DNA of 64,000 nucleotides from Nitzschia sp. pyKryTriq1 (GCA_956465555.1 OY101126.1:1096501-1160500); one strand, 5' to 3'; positions 19,586-31,257 are shown, counted from the stretch's first letter. Notes: a model not told the origin generated them from the letters alone. Numbers and translations: made by a program.

Positions 19586-19950
19586 ATCTCGATAAACTCT
19601 ACATAGTATCTATTTATTTTTTGTTGGGACGACGACTCCTCTATGTACGTTGCTTTGCTCCAGTCAGTATTGAAGTAGTAGAGCACAACTTCGTCGCGAG
19701 TTGGAGTAATAGAATCATCATCGTCCTTCGATGCTACTCATCTACAGTATTATACTCGTAGCCCTACTGACTACTATTAGCTACTGTAGACTGCCTGTCC
19801 GCCGCCACGTCGACTCTCCGATCGTCTCGCTATTACTCGTATCGTCGCTCGTCGCGTCGTATTGCCAGCATTCACCGCATTTCAAATGTTTCGGATGTTG
19901 CCATTTCCATCTATCCATCCATCCATTCTCCCTCTACTCGTAGCAGTAAT
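19586..19950. other. Spacer upstream of the methyltransferase gene
   Basis: A 365 bp spacer on the same strand; nothing seen beyond TA-rich and ATCC-repeat sequence (19913-19926). Confidence 0.4.
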
Positions 19951-20802
19951 ATGTCGTTGCGCGGACGGTACATTATTGATCGCATCAAGCAAGTCATTGG
20001 CACCAAGCACTTTCGTTTGCCTGTTCCGCCGTATGGAGATGCCGAATATTGGAATGCCGCCTACCAGAGCTTGGGGCCACAGGATTCGTTGGAGTGGGGC
20101 GATGTGAGCCTGGAAGATGTCATGGGATACGAACACAAGCGACTCGATCATTACTATCACGGAGATCATGCTTCTTCGTCTTCCTCTTCTTCGGGTGCGG
20201 GGAAGAATATTCATAGCACCCTGCTGACCACCACACTGGCCGAAACGATTGGGATTTCACCCAACGCCGATCGGGACGAGCCGATGCTAATGCTGGGTTG
20301 CGGGAATAGTCGCCTCGGCGAAGATATGATTGATAGGGGGTGGCGAGGACCTTTGATTCAGGTGGATGTATCCAATCGTGTCATTGAAAGTATGAGTCAG
20401 CGATGTAGCAACTATATTCAACAAGGCCACATGAATTTCATTCATGACGACGCGACCGAACTCACCGCCTTTCGAAATGGCATGATGCAGGCGTGTTTGG
20501 ACAAGGGACTGATAGATGCCTTGTTCTGTGCCGATGAATACGACCAATGCCAAAAGGTTTTGAAAAGCGTTCATCGGGTACTGAAACCTGGAGGGTCCTT
20601 TGTGGTGTTCAGCTTTTCAAGGCCCGAATTTCTTCTTCCACAGTGCTTGGACTCGACCAATGTGCGGCAGAATCGAGCCATGTGGCAAGAGATTCAAGTC
20701 CATGAGCTATCCAAAATCATGCTGTACAAGTTTCAAAAGAAGCAAGAGCAGGACGATGGCAAAAGTACCCGATTATCCTCTCCGAGAAAAGTACGACGAT
20801 GA
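19951..20802 (+). CDS. METTL13/EEF1A-KMT4-like class I methyltransferase
   Basis: The 283-residue protein opens with PYGDAEYWNAAYQSL...LEWG, the hallmark entry of the METTL13/ECE1-linked methyltransferase group. Motif I is MLMLGCGNSRLGEDM (Gly116-Cys-Gly118-Asn) and binds S-adenosylmethionine. IQVDVSNRVIESM supplies the acidic ribose-binding residue. The post-I region ends with VLKPGGSFVVFSFSRPE. Relatives methylate lysines or the N-terminus of elongation factor eEF1A. The substrate here is not shown. A Ser run at 74-81 interrupts the fold between strands. The C-terminus is basic. The gene's 3' end lies only 81 bp from the 3' end of the convergent ABC-ATPase gene. Confidence 0.8.
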   Translation: MSLRGRYIIDRIKQVIGTKHFRLPVPPYGDAEYWNAAYQSLGPQDSLEWGDVSLEDVMGYEHKRLDHYYHGDHASSSSSSSGAGKNIHSTLLTTTLAETIGISPNADRDEPMLMLGCGNSRLGEDMIDRGWRGPLIQVDVSNRVIESMSQRCSNYIQQGHMNFIHDDATELTAFRNGMMQACLDKGLIDALFCADEYDQCQKVLKSVHRVLKPGGSFVVFSFSRPEFLLPQCLDSTNVRQNRAMWQEIQVHELSKIMLYKFQKKQEQDDGKSTRLSSPRKVRR

Positions 20803-20883
20803 TCGATCGATCGATCGAGCGACCGTCCAACAAATCGTGCAAGGCTGGCAAGATCATTCTACGAAAATTCAAATGAGGTTGTA

Positions 20884-23270
20884 CTACAGTATGTTGTTTT
20901 CTTTCGTTCGGAGCCGATTGATCGCTCCAGCAATTTCAAGTGCTCTGGGTCGGGACATTCCTCCGTGATACTGCCCTGGAGTCAGGGCGTCCAGCCCTAC
21001 CGCGTCCATTTGTTGATTCAACGCTGACAAAACGTCCTGCAATGATTGGTCTCGGGTGTTGCTGGAAATACCGGGGATCCGTTGGAGCGCATTGGCAATA
21101 GCTACTGTCTGCGACTTGTCCACCAGCTGCTCCAGACCAGCAATCTCAAGTTGCGTTTCACCGTAGGATATCGAGGATCGAGACAACACTTTTACTTTGC
21201 CATCGGCCGCAAAAGCCTTCCCTACCAGTGTTCGAGGCTGCGTGGACCGAAAAGGGACACCTGCCGAGGCGGCATGAGGAATTGGTGCAGTAGTACCCTG
21301 CTGCTTGCTGTAGCTGGCCACAATCTGTTTGGCACGCTCCGTGGCGTCCAAACATTGGTAGCAGTCCATGGTCACGACATTGTCCGCCACATCCAAGTAG
21401 TCCCCGACGCCTCCTACAACCATGATTGTTGAGACACCCTTGTCATTGTATAAAGAACGAACGACTCTGACAAAGGGGGTTATTGGCTCTTTATCGGGCG
21501 CCACAAGTTGTATCATTTTGTCATCCCGAATCATAAAGTTTGTGGCGCATGTATCTTCATCAATGAGTAAAGCATCGGCGCCAGCTTCGATCGCCTGACA
21601 TTGCGGAATGATTCATTCATTCGTTCGCCCACCAAAGATAGAATAAATAAATAAACGGGTGAGTATGCAGTAAGTCAGTCACCCATGTAGACGATACAGG
21701 ACAAAATGTTGGACTGCAGTAACTTTACACGACTTTCATAGCTCGGATGGGGTTTGGGGCCCGTTTCACGCAGCGTGCACATAGACCTGGTCCTGAATGA
21801 TTCGATACATTCAAACAAGAGGGCACGCATGCCACTTTTGTTCGATTGATTGATGATTCGATCATAGATATTTCCTTTTTATTGGGACACAAACGCACTG
21901 CAGGGCCATCGTGTGATCTTTCTCACAGGCGATCCAGCTATAATATCCCGTATTCATTTTCTCCACCAAGCAAAACCTTATCCAAACACGATCATTACGT
22001 TAACGTTCTTACTTACCTCGATAATATTGGCGGCTTGGCTCGTACTTCCACTGGCATCGGGTGTGCTGAAACATGTCGTATCCTTGCCAAAGGGCAAGTT
22101 GTTGATGAACGTAGAAATGTCGACCGCTTGCACGTTTCTTCCATCTTCGGCTCGAATTTTCATGGCATGGACCGACGTCAAACAGAATTCTCGGCCGTCC
22201 CCGGGTAGTTTGGGGTACACTCCCACTTGTAGTGCTGCCAAGAGTGTGGATTTTCCATGGAATCCTCCCCCGCAAATGAGGGAGATTCCTTTGGGGATGC
22301 CCATCCCGGCAATGGATATTCCTGCATTGGGCAAGGTAAAGGAAACTTCCAAACGTTTCGGCGAGACAAAGGGAACTGCCTGGGAGCGATCCATAGGATG
22401 ATCGTCCACACCACTCTTGCGAGGGAGTATCGCTCCATTCACAACGAACGCCACCAAATGGCGATGATTCAGTTGAGATTGTAGCCACCTCTGATCTTCG
22501 ACCGATTCGACGTGCGCTTTCATTCGGTTGGCATTCAGTGCTCTATAATAAAGTCCTCGCTGAACCATGGTCGGTAGAATATTACCAAGAATTTCTTCGG
22601 CCGCTTGACCAAGAATGGATCTTCCTCTGGCGGGCAGGTTAATGGTCAATTGTGCAATGATGTTGCCTTGCTCGTCAAACCGAATGGCGGATTGTTCTAA
22701 GACATGTTGTCCCGGCTCCAAAATCTGAATATCCCCGCCCTTGGGTCCACTCCAACCGCCGCCGCCGCCTGCCAAAGAGGAATCCGCTCCCAGCTGTTTG
22801 CATTGCCCGTAGAAACTGCGTAGACAATAGTCGGCTAGCGCTGTCCGTCGAACAGGATTGGAATACAGAAAGGAAGGAAAGCCCGCCACCAACGAGTCCA
22901 CGACCACTCGACATCGAGTCGGAGGAGCAAATGGATCTGACTGTGCGCGCTCAATGTACAATGTATACCCCACATCCCCATTGACCCAACCTCTACTGTT
23001 CGGTGGCGGTGTGTCGAGTGCGTGGTAGGCTCCATAGGATTTTCCATCGATCGTCCGCAAAAGATGCTGCAATTCCGCATAGGAGCCTCCACCTCCTCCC
23101 GACGACGACGACGACAAGTCAACAACCTGGTCTTCTTCATATTTCATTCTTCCACCACGTCCTCCACGTCCGCCACCTCCATACTTATTCTTGTAGTATT
23201 CGCCTCTTCCTCGGCCACGGCCTCCTCCCCCTGCTCCTCCTCCCCGCGGTCCTCTTCCACGAGATGACAT
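20884..23270 (-). CDS. ABC-class ATPase of the PF09818/MRB1590 family with RG-rich N-terminus (one intron)
   Basis: Exon 1 is 23270-22017 and exon 2 is 21594-20884 (654 residues). The intron is 422 bp, starts GTAAGTAAG, ends TGTCAG and is phase 0. Residues 1-42 are an RGG/Gly-rich RNA-binding-like head. The domain then follows: Walker A CGGGFHGKSTLLAAL (334-341), a signature-like SGSTSQAANIIE (408-418) and Walker B DALLIDEDTCATNFM (Asp430-Glu431). IMVVGGVGDYLDVAD follows in the C-terminal half. The family is widespread in bacteria and eukaryotes; trypanosome MRB1590 binds RNA and is linked to mitochondrial RNA editing. The RGG head supports RNA contact here, which is inference. The start was set at MSSRGRG because the 35 residues upstream look like UTR. 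The intron, far longer than others here, separates signature and Walker B. Confidence 0.85.
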
Positions 23271-23602
23271 GATTGATTTTTGTTTTATTGTTTCTCCTGC
23301 CGTCGTGGACTGGATGCAGAAAAGGATACGACAACCACTGGTACCGCTAAAAGAAGTAAAGTACAATGGAAACAAAAAGGACAGGAAAGTGCTGTTGGTT
23401 GGTCCTCAATCGTTGCGGGAAATAGATCCTGTGTATTTTTTGGATTGGATCTTCGCGAGCCACGAGTGTCATTCACGACTTGAAATGGGCATCCAATTCA
23501 TTCCACGTGGAGGATCCACAGGGCGGGCGGAGTAAAACCGAACGACCACCAGACGACTTGATGACTCCTCTGCGAGACGACTGTATACCGTATCACACAC
23601 TA
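23271..23602. other. Spacer between ABC-ATPase and GT8-like genes
   Basis: 332 bp holding the ABC-ATPase promoter side and the 3' side of the GT8-like gene. The conserved C-terminal blocks expected of GT8 relatives were looked for here on the minus strand and not found. Confidence 0.45.
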
Positions 23603-24724
23603 CTAACTCATAGCTTGTTTCGAAGGGTTTGCTATTCTTGGAACTCCTCTCCCTTTGGTGTAGTTCCCTTCTTTGATAAAGGTCAGATACCGTTCAAAAT
23701 GACTCATGGAAGGCCGTGCAACCAAAAATCCTCCTTGTACGCCTTGGCGCTTCTCCCATGGGTTGGACGAGGTAATATCCCGAGTCAAAAAGGCATCTAT
23801 TTGAGTTGGAAGTGGACGCTCGGGATGCTGCAACTCGAGTCGTGATCGGGCGCTTTGGCCTGGCACCGAATCGGATGGAAAAATAATCGCATCAAAAAGA
23901 TCATCCAAGGGTTGAAAGACAGCTACATCCATATCCCAATGCACCGTCACTGGGTGCTCCAACAGTGTGTAGGCATACAATCTATAGATAGATAGATAGA
24001 TGGATGGATGGGTGTAAGTTTGGATACCACGAATACCATGAGTTCGAATGACGACAAGGATGGTGATTCAGGATTCATTCCCGAGTCGTCATCATCATCA
24101 CTACTACCGGTATACACCATACGGTACTTACTTGATAAATTCCGCCGATCCACAGCAATTCTCCATTTCCACATGACCCTTCAAATACCCCTCAGCGATA
24201 TCCTTCACTTTGACAGGAGAGGGCGTGACCAATGCCGTGTAGCCCAGTCGATCGAGCGAATGCGCATGTTCTTTGCAGTCTTCATGGACAATGGCGTACA
24301 TTTTGTAGGAATACTTGGACTTCTTGGAGTTGTTGGAATGGCTGGAATTCGAATGCACCGAATTTTGATGAATCGAGTGTCGAAGGACTGCGGCGGCATC
24401 CAAAAATCCAGTGACTCGAGCCTGTTTGGAACATTTGATTAAGGAAACGACGTGGGCAATCACTGCCGGTGCTTCTGGTTTGCCAAGTTGTACTTGTACT
24501 GCTGGAGAATAGAGAGGAGACGACATCAATGATGATGATAATGATGTTGTTGTTGATGATGATGATGCTATGCCGTCGTTCATCGTCCCTACCCATATTA
24601 ACCCACTGCCTGCCAACAACGCTAACACTGCCGCATATATTATCTTGGGCCAAGAATTGCTTCTTCCTCGTTGTTTCGGGTAGTGCAATGATATCTTCGA
24701 TCTACTGCCACTGATTGCAACCAT
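23603..24724 (-). CDS. GT8-like Golgi glycosyltransferase, apparently short at the C-terminus (one intron)
   Basis: Exon 1 is 24724-24132 and exon 2 is 23981-23603 (323 residues). The intron has a GATA/GATG microsatellite, begins GTAAGT and ends CTATAG; joining gives FIKLYAYTLLEHPVTVHWDM. A type II membrane anchor lies at residues 26-46. The catalytic half shows YALVHEDC-like start (MYAIVHEDCKEH), LYAYTL, the metal-binding D214-M-D216 (HWDMDVAVFQPLDDLFDA) and GVQGGFLVARPS, as in glycogenin/GT8-type nucleotide-sugar transferases of diatoms. After GNYTKGRG the sequence departs from the family and stops 11 residues later, so the last conserved blocks are missing. An LTR element ends 138 bp upstream of the start codon, and an open frame extends into that LTR; I therefore chose the ATG just before the anchor. 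Confidence 0.65.
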
Positions 24725-24861
24725 GCTGTCTGCACAGGTACTGCTATTATGCCTACGTATTCCGGTAATACTGACTGTACCGTATGTGGATATCTTCCGA
24801 TGTTGTGAATAGCGACCTACAAAAGTACGAGTACTGCGATCCAACAACATCATACCCCCTC

Positions 24862-25074
24862 TTAGCGGCTCTAGTGCCGTACTGGCCAGACTATCTAGGT
24901 AATCGTCGTCCATTGTCGATGGCGGATTGTTGTGTTGGGTTGGGCACAGATACTGCTCGACGGTCCATCCATCTCTGATGGCTGGCTGCCGAGATCCAAG
25001 TGACCCTGTCAAATGTCCTTATGACTACTTGGATTCAGTATGGCGGGCAGTCGCCTATCCGTACACGTTACGTC
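24862..25074 (-). repeat. 3' LTR of the retroelement
   Basis: 213 bp, identical to 26361-26573. Plus-strand ends read CTTAGCGGCTCTAG and CGTACACGTTACG, without the usual TG...CA termini. It lies 138 bp upstream of the GT8-like start codon in the same orientation. Confidence 0.88.
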
Positions 25075-26360
25075 CCCTCTACTTCTTTTGGCTCGACAAC
25101 GCTGAACCGAAAAGATGAAGCTGGGTCGCGTATGATTCCTTGCACTCAAGCGCAGGCCTTTTCCTTCACTGAACGTTGATTTCCGTGGGCAAAGTTTCCG
25201 GTGGCTCTAGTTTCAACGCGGAAGTCACCAGTGGAGGTCCGTCCTAGGTGACAATACGGAGTCGCTGGGAGGCGGCCGTATTCGCTAGAGTACCTTCTCT
25301 CGCTTTCAAATCGCGATTCTCGGGGGCCAGTCTGTTCTTGCTCACAAAGTCGGATCCATTCAATCCCTGCGGGCTCTCAGACGAGGTGATCAACCCTTGT
25401 CATAGTAGCGTGCAGTCAATGCCTGGTCTTGGGGGTCTAGTTCATAGTAGTATTCGTGGTTGGCGGTGTAAAGTGAAACCTAGCTTAATGGCGTGGCTTC
25501 GTCGTGTTCGTAGTGTGCTTGAGGTGCTTTCGTTTTTGATAATTTTCCTGTGGTTTTGTGAGTATAAATATGCAATTGTTTCCGTGTGATCGTACCGTTC
25601 GTTTGTGTTGTGGTGGTGTGGGTGTTGTTGTTGTTCCGTGTTAGTGTGGTTGTTGTTCCTCGTTTTGTCTCGTCATAGTTTCTTCTGATTCGCAGTCAGT
25701 TGCTTTCCGTTGGGCGTTAAATTGTTATTCTTTTCGTCTTCGCTTGTTGCTCGTGTTTAAAGGGCTGATTCGGTTGATGTTGCCGACATCGATATGGTTG
25801 TCTGATCCTCTGGTTCTTAGTGCTTCCCAATGTTCCGTGGCTACCGTGTACAGTGGGTCTCCTTGCCAATCGAACGGTCCGTGTATCATTTCTTCTGCTA
25901 GGTTGATGGTGTCTTGGTACCACATGTATCGGTAGTGTTTTGTCGATGAAGTATTCGTAGCCTCGGATGGGGTGTTGCATTCCGGCTTCGCAAACGGCGT
26001 CCCAATTTTCTTCTAGTATTTTTGTGATGATTGGTTTCCAAGGGTCTGGGCAGTCGCGCCATTGTAGATTCTCGGTTAGTTCTTTTCTGTCGGTGGTCTC
26101 GGAGAATTGGATTATGTTGTTTCGTGGCGGTAGTTTCTTCTTGGATTTCAACGCCGTTTTTCCTCCTGGTTTGAATAGCCAATCCATGTCTGATAGTGGG
26201 TCTAGTTCGAAATCGGGTTCTTTGTAGATGTTCTTGACTTGCGGTCGCCATGCTCTTTTGGGGGCTTTGACGGGTTTGGATCCGTCGGCGTGTCCTTGTT
26301 TCGCTAGTCTTTCTTCTTGGCCGAATTGGATTCTGGGTTCGAATCCTCGGCGGCGATACC

Positions 26361-26573
26361 ACTTAGCGGCTCTAGTGCCGTACTGGCCAGACTATCTAGG
26401 TAATCGTCGTCCATTGTCGATGGCGGATTGTTGTGTTGGGTTGGGCACAGATACTGCTCGACGGTCCATCCATCTCTGATGGCTGGCTGCCGAGATCCAA
26501 GTGACCCTGTCAAATGTCCTTATGACTACTTGGATTCAGTATGGCGGGCAGTCGCCTATCCGTACACGTTACG
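26361..26573 (-). repeat. 5' LTR of the retroelement
   Basis: 213 bp, identical to 24862-25074, adjoining the primer-binding-site-like TGGTATCGCC on its inner side. Confidence 0.88.
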
Positions 26574-27501
26574 CCCTCTGCATCTGTGATGCTACGAAGT
26601 GGTACCGGTATCAACGGTAATATGTACCGGTACCAGGTACGGTATTGTTGTTGTCTGTGTGCTGTCTGGTCGCCGGTCGCCGGCCTTCATCATTTTTTTT
26701 TGCGTTGCTTTGCTTGCTTGCTTGCTTGGTGAACCTAGAAGTATGTATGAACCATTGGCTTAGCGTAGGTATGGTGCATTTCCTGAAAATGAACTGGGCA
26801 AATGCATACCCCCAAAGATGGATTGATTCATTCGATTGCGATTGCGATTATTATTGGATGGTTCGGGCAAGGTTCGGGGGATTTTTGGCGGCGGTCTGCC
26901 GCCAAAAGATGCCTCGCCAACGCGTGACATCGAATGATATTATATACGAGTATGTATTTAGGGTAACATTCCATCGAGCCGGCCATCTATTTGACTTATA
27001 AACATACTCGAATAGTATATTCCAGTTTTCCCCTAAGTAGCCAAGACGCTCCCACAGAAGGACCACTTTCACTCCAAGTGGTGGCAGCGAGCACCTCCAT
27101 CTTTCGTCTCTCGCCTAAAAGAATAAGCAAGTGTTGGGAGTACATACGAGCAATAGACTACAAGTAGCTTCCGACTAACAGTCAAAATCATTGCATTGCT
27201 ACAGCTTGGACGACAACGATACCGGACGGAGACTACAATACTACGGACCATTCATTCATTCATTGAACCGCTATTAGCATTACTTTGTGTCGCTCCGACT
27301 GCGTTGGTGAAAAAGTAACAGTAGACGACTCCTCCTGCTCCTCCTCATTGAATGTGCTGCGGTTGTCATTATCAGTATTGAACGAGGAATTCATCCATCC
27401 AATCTACAGTATCTGCTCGCTGGTTGCCGTGATCCACCAACACCAGCACCAGAACCAGCACCACAAACAACAACAATACCATCATCATCACCATCACCAC
27501 C
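26574..27501. other. Spacer upstream of the coiled-coil gene
   Basis: Gene-free. It contains GTACCGGTAC at 26624-26633 next to the retroelement, a (CTTG)n run at about 26705-26730, a 10 bp-stem hairpin at 26883-26907 (TTTTGGCGGC and its complement, 5 nt loop) and (ATTC)n at 27249-27264. Confidence 0.5.
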
Positions 27502-30419
27502 ATGAGAGACTACGCTCAATATACAAGTCGGATTCCATCGCCGCGTGTGAAGCAATTGAGCCAGCAGTATACCGGGGGCAGTACTACCACTACCACTACA
27601 ACCACTGCTACGACTGCTGTGAATATAAATAGCAGCCCCAACAAACGCACCACCAATGTCAAGACGACACGGAATGTGACCTCGCATCCTCTGAATAGCC
27701 ACGGCATTCCAATTNNNNNNNNNNNNNNNNNNNNNNNNNNNNNNNNNNNNNNNNNNNNNNNNNNNNNNNNNNNNNNNNNNNNNNNNNNNNNNNNNNNNNN
27801 NNNNNNNNNNNNNNNNNNNNNNNNNNNNNNNNNNNNNNNNNNNNNNNNNNNNNNNNNNNNNNNNNNNNNNNNNNNNNNNNNNNNNNNNNNNNNNNNNNNN
27901 NNNNNNNNNNNNNNCTCTCATTGCGCCAGCAGGGACCTGAAGTGACTGTGAGTCGTTTGCGGGAATCCCTCGAAGAGGCCCGAGCTCGAGATGCTACCGC
28001 CAAGGCAGCATTGGCCAAGTCGGATGCGGTCATTTTGGAATTGCGGGGTAGCCTGAGTACCGTCAAACGACAATTGGAAGCCTTGCAGCAGAATAAAAAT
28101 GAATCATCGACATCGAAAAAAACATTGTCCAAAAACAACGAAAAGTCGTCACAACAACAACAACAACAAAGTGACGAGCAGCAGCAGCAACAGGACAGCA
28201 AAATTCAACAGCTTCAACAACGGATCCAGGAACTGCAACATCAACTCGCATCGAGTCAGACTACCCACAGCAAGGATGCGGCCGTTGGAGAGTTGCAAGT
28301 GCAGTTGGATCGAGCCCACGCCCAAATCTTGACCGCCGACATGGTCCGCAAGGAATTGGAAGATACTCTGGAGGCCGAACAGTACACGTGGGAATTGCGA
28401 GTGCAGGATCAAGAGCGACAATTGGCACAAATGCAAGAAGAATGTGAAACGTTGCAAGCCGACTTGGAAGAAGCCAGGAGCCAATGGAAGGAGGCAGAGG
28501 AGGGTTGGAATGCGCAGGTGGAGGACTTGCAACAGCAGCTGGCGCAAGCCCGAACGCGCATGGCGGCGACGCAAGCGCTCAATGCCACTGTGAATGCGCA
28601 AACCGCAGGAGGAGCAGGTTCGCCCGATCACGACGCTTTGCAAGCCAAGATACAGCAACTGGAAAAGGAACGATCCGAGTTGCAAACTTGTTTGGATGAG
28701 GCACTTCAGGAGTTGGAAGCTGTCGATGCCGAATTGCAAGCCGAGGGGAAAGATGGATCCAGAAATATGAAGGCCATCAATAACAACACTACGTCCAACG
28801 ATGTCATTGAATCCATGCAGCACTTGTTGAGATGGATTTATCAAGAAGGGCCTTCGCCAAACGGAACCGTTCATAATTTGTCACGGGATCCCAAACGGCT
28901 TCTGGAACAGATCCAACATGCTTTGGAACATTGGATCCAGGCTATGAACGAGTCGAAAAAGGCTTCACCTCGGGACAAAAGTGCTGGCAAGGAGGTGTCT
29001 GAGCTAAAAGCCCAGGTCAAGCAATATCAAGAGGAACTCAAGAATCGAGAAGGGTCCAGTGCGGAATTACGAGAAAGCTTGAAAGAAGCGGTCGCCTTGT
29101 TGAAACCTCTCCAGGATGCCGTGGCCGCTGCCGAAGAAGAAAAACAAAGCCTCCAAGAGAAATTGGAAAATATGCAGCGTGCCGCACAAAATGAACGTAA
29201 GGAACGCATGCAGCAGTCGGGCGAAGTCAAAAAGCTCAAGGCGGAAATCGTTCATTTGGAGCAGCAAGTGGAAGAACAGCGTTCCATCGCAACGGCACGA
29301 GGGAGCTTGTTGGCATCCTCCGCAGCAGGGACTAGTCCTGCGACCCCACGCAATGCTAGTATCGGAAGCAGTCGCGTGGACAATGGCAGTGGAGCGAAGA
29401 ACACGGAGGATTCCTTGACCAAGATTCAGCGAGCACGCGATGAGCTACGAAGGAAGCGAGAGACAGAAGGGAATCTGCAGCAACTCTTGAAAGACGCGCA
29501 ATCACGATTTCATTCTCTACACCAACAGAATGAAGATGTGGCCGCTCGTAATCGGGAACTCCAAGGCAAACTCCAACAAGCTGAAACACAAATGTCCAGT
29601 CCTGAGCCCACTGCGGAAGATCGATTGGCACATTTGCAACGACAACTGCGGGATCGCGAAGCACAAGTAGCGCAACTGCAGCAAACATTGGAACGAAATG
29701 GTCAAGACAAGGCTCAGCAATTGGACAAGCAATTGGAACAAGCGAAAAAGGAGCTAGCGGCGAAGGAACACTCCGAGAAGGTCCTGAATAAGTCGCTGAA
29801 GGATGCCTTGGGGCTACTCAAACCACTTCAGGCACACTTGGAGGAGGCGGAGCGGGAAAAGATGGACATCTCCAAAGAATTACGAAATCTGCGAAAGCGC
29901 TTCCGACAATTGCAAATGAGTGATCTGGGATCAACACAGGACGATCAATCCAAGAGTACATTTGGCGGTGACGTTCAGATCGAATTGATGAAAATCAAAG
30001 AAGAATTGGAAGAAACAGTGCGCCAACTGGAAGAAGAGAACTCACAGCTTCATGATGCGCTCGAAGATGTGTCGCAAAGTGGCTCGTCCGACGCCAAATT
30101 ACGTCAAAAGCTCGTCGAGCTCAATTCGAGATACGAAGTCACTCAAAACAAGTTGGAGGATGCTCACGTGGAAAACCACGCTTTGATCAAAGCACTGAAG
30201 CAGAAGGAAGCCGACGAAGCCAAGCAGGCGGCAGAAATCCAAAAATTGAGAAGGATGCTGAACCACTCGGAAGCTGAGCTGGTCAACGCCAAGGCCATTG
30301 CAAGAACAGCCCTTGTCAAGGTTGAAGAGTTGACCATGAGCAGCATCGAGCAAATGTCGTTATCAAGGGATTCGGCAGACATGAACATCCCGCTGAGAGC
30401 TTCGGCGGATAGATATTGA
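27502..30419 (+). CDS. Long coiled-coil protein, interrupted by an assembly gap
   Basis: The start MRDYAQYTSRIPSPRVKQLS is followed by a Thr run and a Ser/Asn-rich head up to the N run at 27715. After the gap an open frame gives over 830 residues of almost uninterrupted heptad-type helix, e.g. SRLRESLEEARARDATAKAA and ELKAQVKQYQEELKNREGSS. A Gln-rich interruption lies near 28155-28195. The two halves are in different frames only because the N run has an arbitrary length, so I treat them as one gene. A small folded-looking insert (SMQHLLRWIYQEGPSPNGTV) occurs about a third of the way in. Composition is like centrosomal, kinesin-accessory or Golgi tether coiled coils; no domain identifies which. 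It ends at a TGA at 30417-30419. Confidence 0.7.
27715..27914. other. 200-N assembly gap
   Basis: Exactly 200 N, so the size is a placeholder. The Thr/Asn-rich and microsatellite sequence on its left probably caused the break. Confidence 0.99.
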
Positions 30420-30597
30420 AAAATGGGGGTCGCGCCAAGATCTTGTTCATGACGCGCGTAGTCAAGGGACGCTGGGAAGGTCCCTCTGTAGACTAGAGTA
30501 AAATGTTGTAAAATTAAAAGCCTATTGGGAATGGATACACCGCTTGAGAATTGAGATTATTCGTCTAGGTACTGGAATACTAGTACTGTACGATGAC

Positions 30598-30629
<32 letters not shown>

Positions 30630-31257
30630 CAAGAAGGAACATGGAGTTTCAGCATCTCGTCCTGTCGTTCCGGTGCAAGAGAAATTCTCTCCTCTCGAAC
30701 GTCCAGGTATGCGTGAGCCGATGAGACTTATCGAGAGACAAGTCGAAGCAAGTCAGACGAAGACAAGCTCAGATATCAACCAACCAGGTAGTTGACATCC
30801 CTACTAGCATCTAGCATACTACGATACTACGATTCAAAGCCATCTTTAGCCATGAGTTACTACGATAGCCTAGTGAACAAGGACGAGCAGGAAGCCATTG
30901 CTTTACGCATCATACCGGTAGCATTGAAGGACGCATTCTACACGAATTCAGTACGAGCGGTACTACTCTTCCTGGGTGTACTGTAGCCAGCCTGGGTTCG
31001 GGTCCCCCACAAAAATCCCCAAAAGGGACCCCCTAGAGGTCTGTCCGTCAGCTGATGGCTAAAGTGGCCAAAAGATCCGCGCGTCAGAGAAAGTTCGCAT
31101 CATTTCCCCCCGCATCACTCACAATAGTCGTTCCTATATCCCGATATATGTACGTGTTTCGTCTCTACTTACGATTCATCATCATCTCACAACGAACCTT
31201 ACCTCTTAGAATAGTACGATAAGGATTATATCCCGCCTACTACTCATTAGAAGAAGA
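30420..31257. other. Spacer with an (AG)n microsatellite
   Basis: Gene-free. A perfect AG run of about 28 bp lies at 30599-30627. The flank holds a GGGTCCC...GGGACCC inverted repeat around 31007-31042. This is the upstream region of the ABC1-type kinase gene. Confidence 0.5.

Larger units (their letters stand above)
24862..26573 (-). mobile_element. Small young LTR retroelement (non-autonomous or broken)
   Basis: Two identical 213 bp direct repeats (24862-25074 and 26361-26573) flank 1286 bp. The coding remains inside read on the minus strand, so 26361-26573 is the 5' LTR. Next to it is TGGTATCGCCGCCGAGG, whose complement looks like a tRNA 3' end with CCA, fitting a primer-binding site. Next to the 3' LTR is a purine tract (AAAAGAAGTAGAGGGGA). 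CCCT(CT) occurs on both outer flanks as a 4-6 bp target duplication. The interior carries remnants resembling the pol region of Ty3-like elements (HPIRGYEYFID context). Internal coding capacity is far below a full gag-pol, so it is broken or non-autonomous. Identical LTRs imply a recent insertion, though gene conversion could also homogenise them. Confidence 0.8.

Noticed and set aside
26327-26360. Possible tRNA gene
   Set aside because: Only a 3'-half-like stretch is present; no D-arm or anticodon arm precedes it. It fits a retroelement primer-binding site better.
25248-26513. Several open frames on both strands inside the LTR element
   Set aside because: They are shadows or remnants of retroelement sequence and are covered by the element entry.
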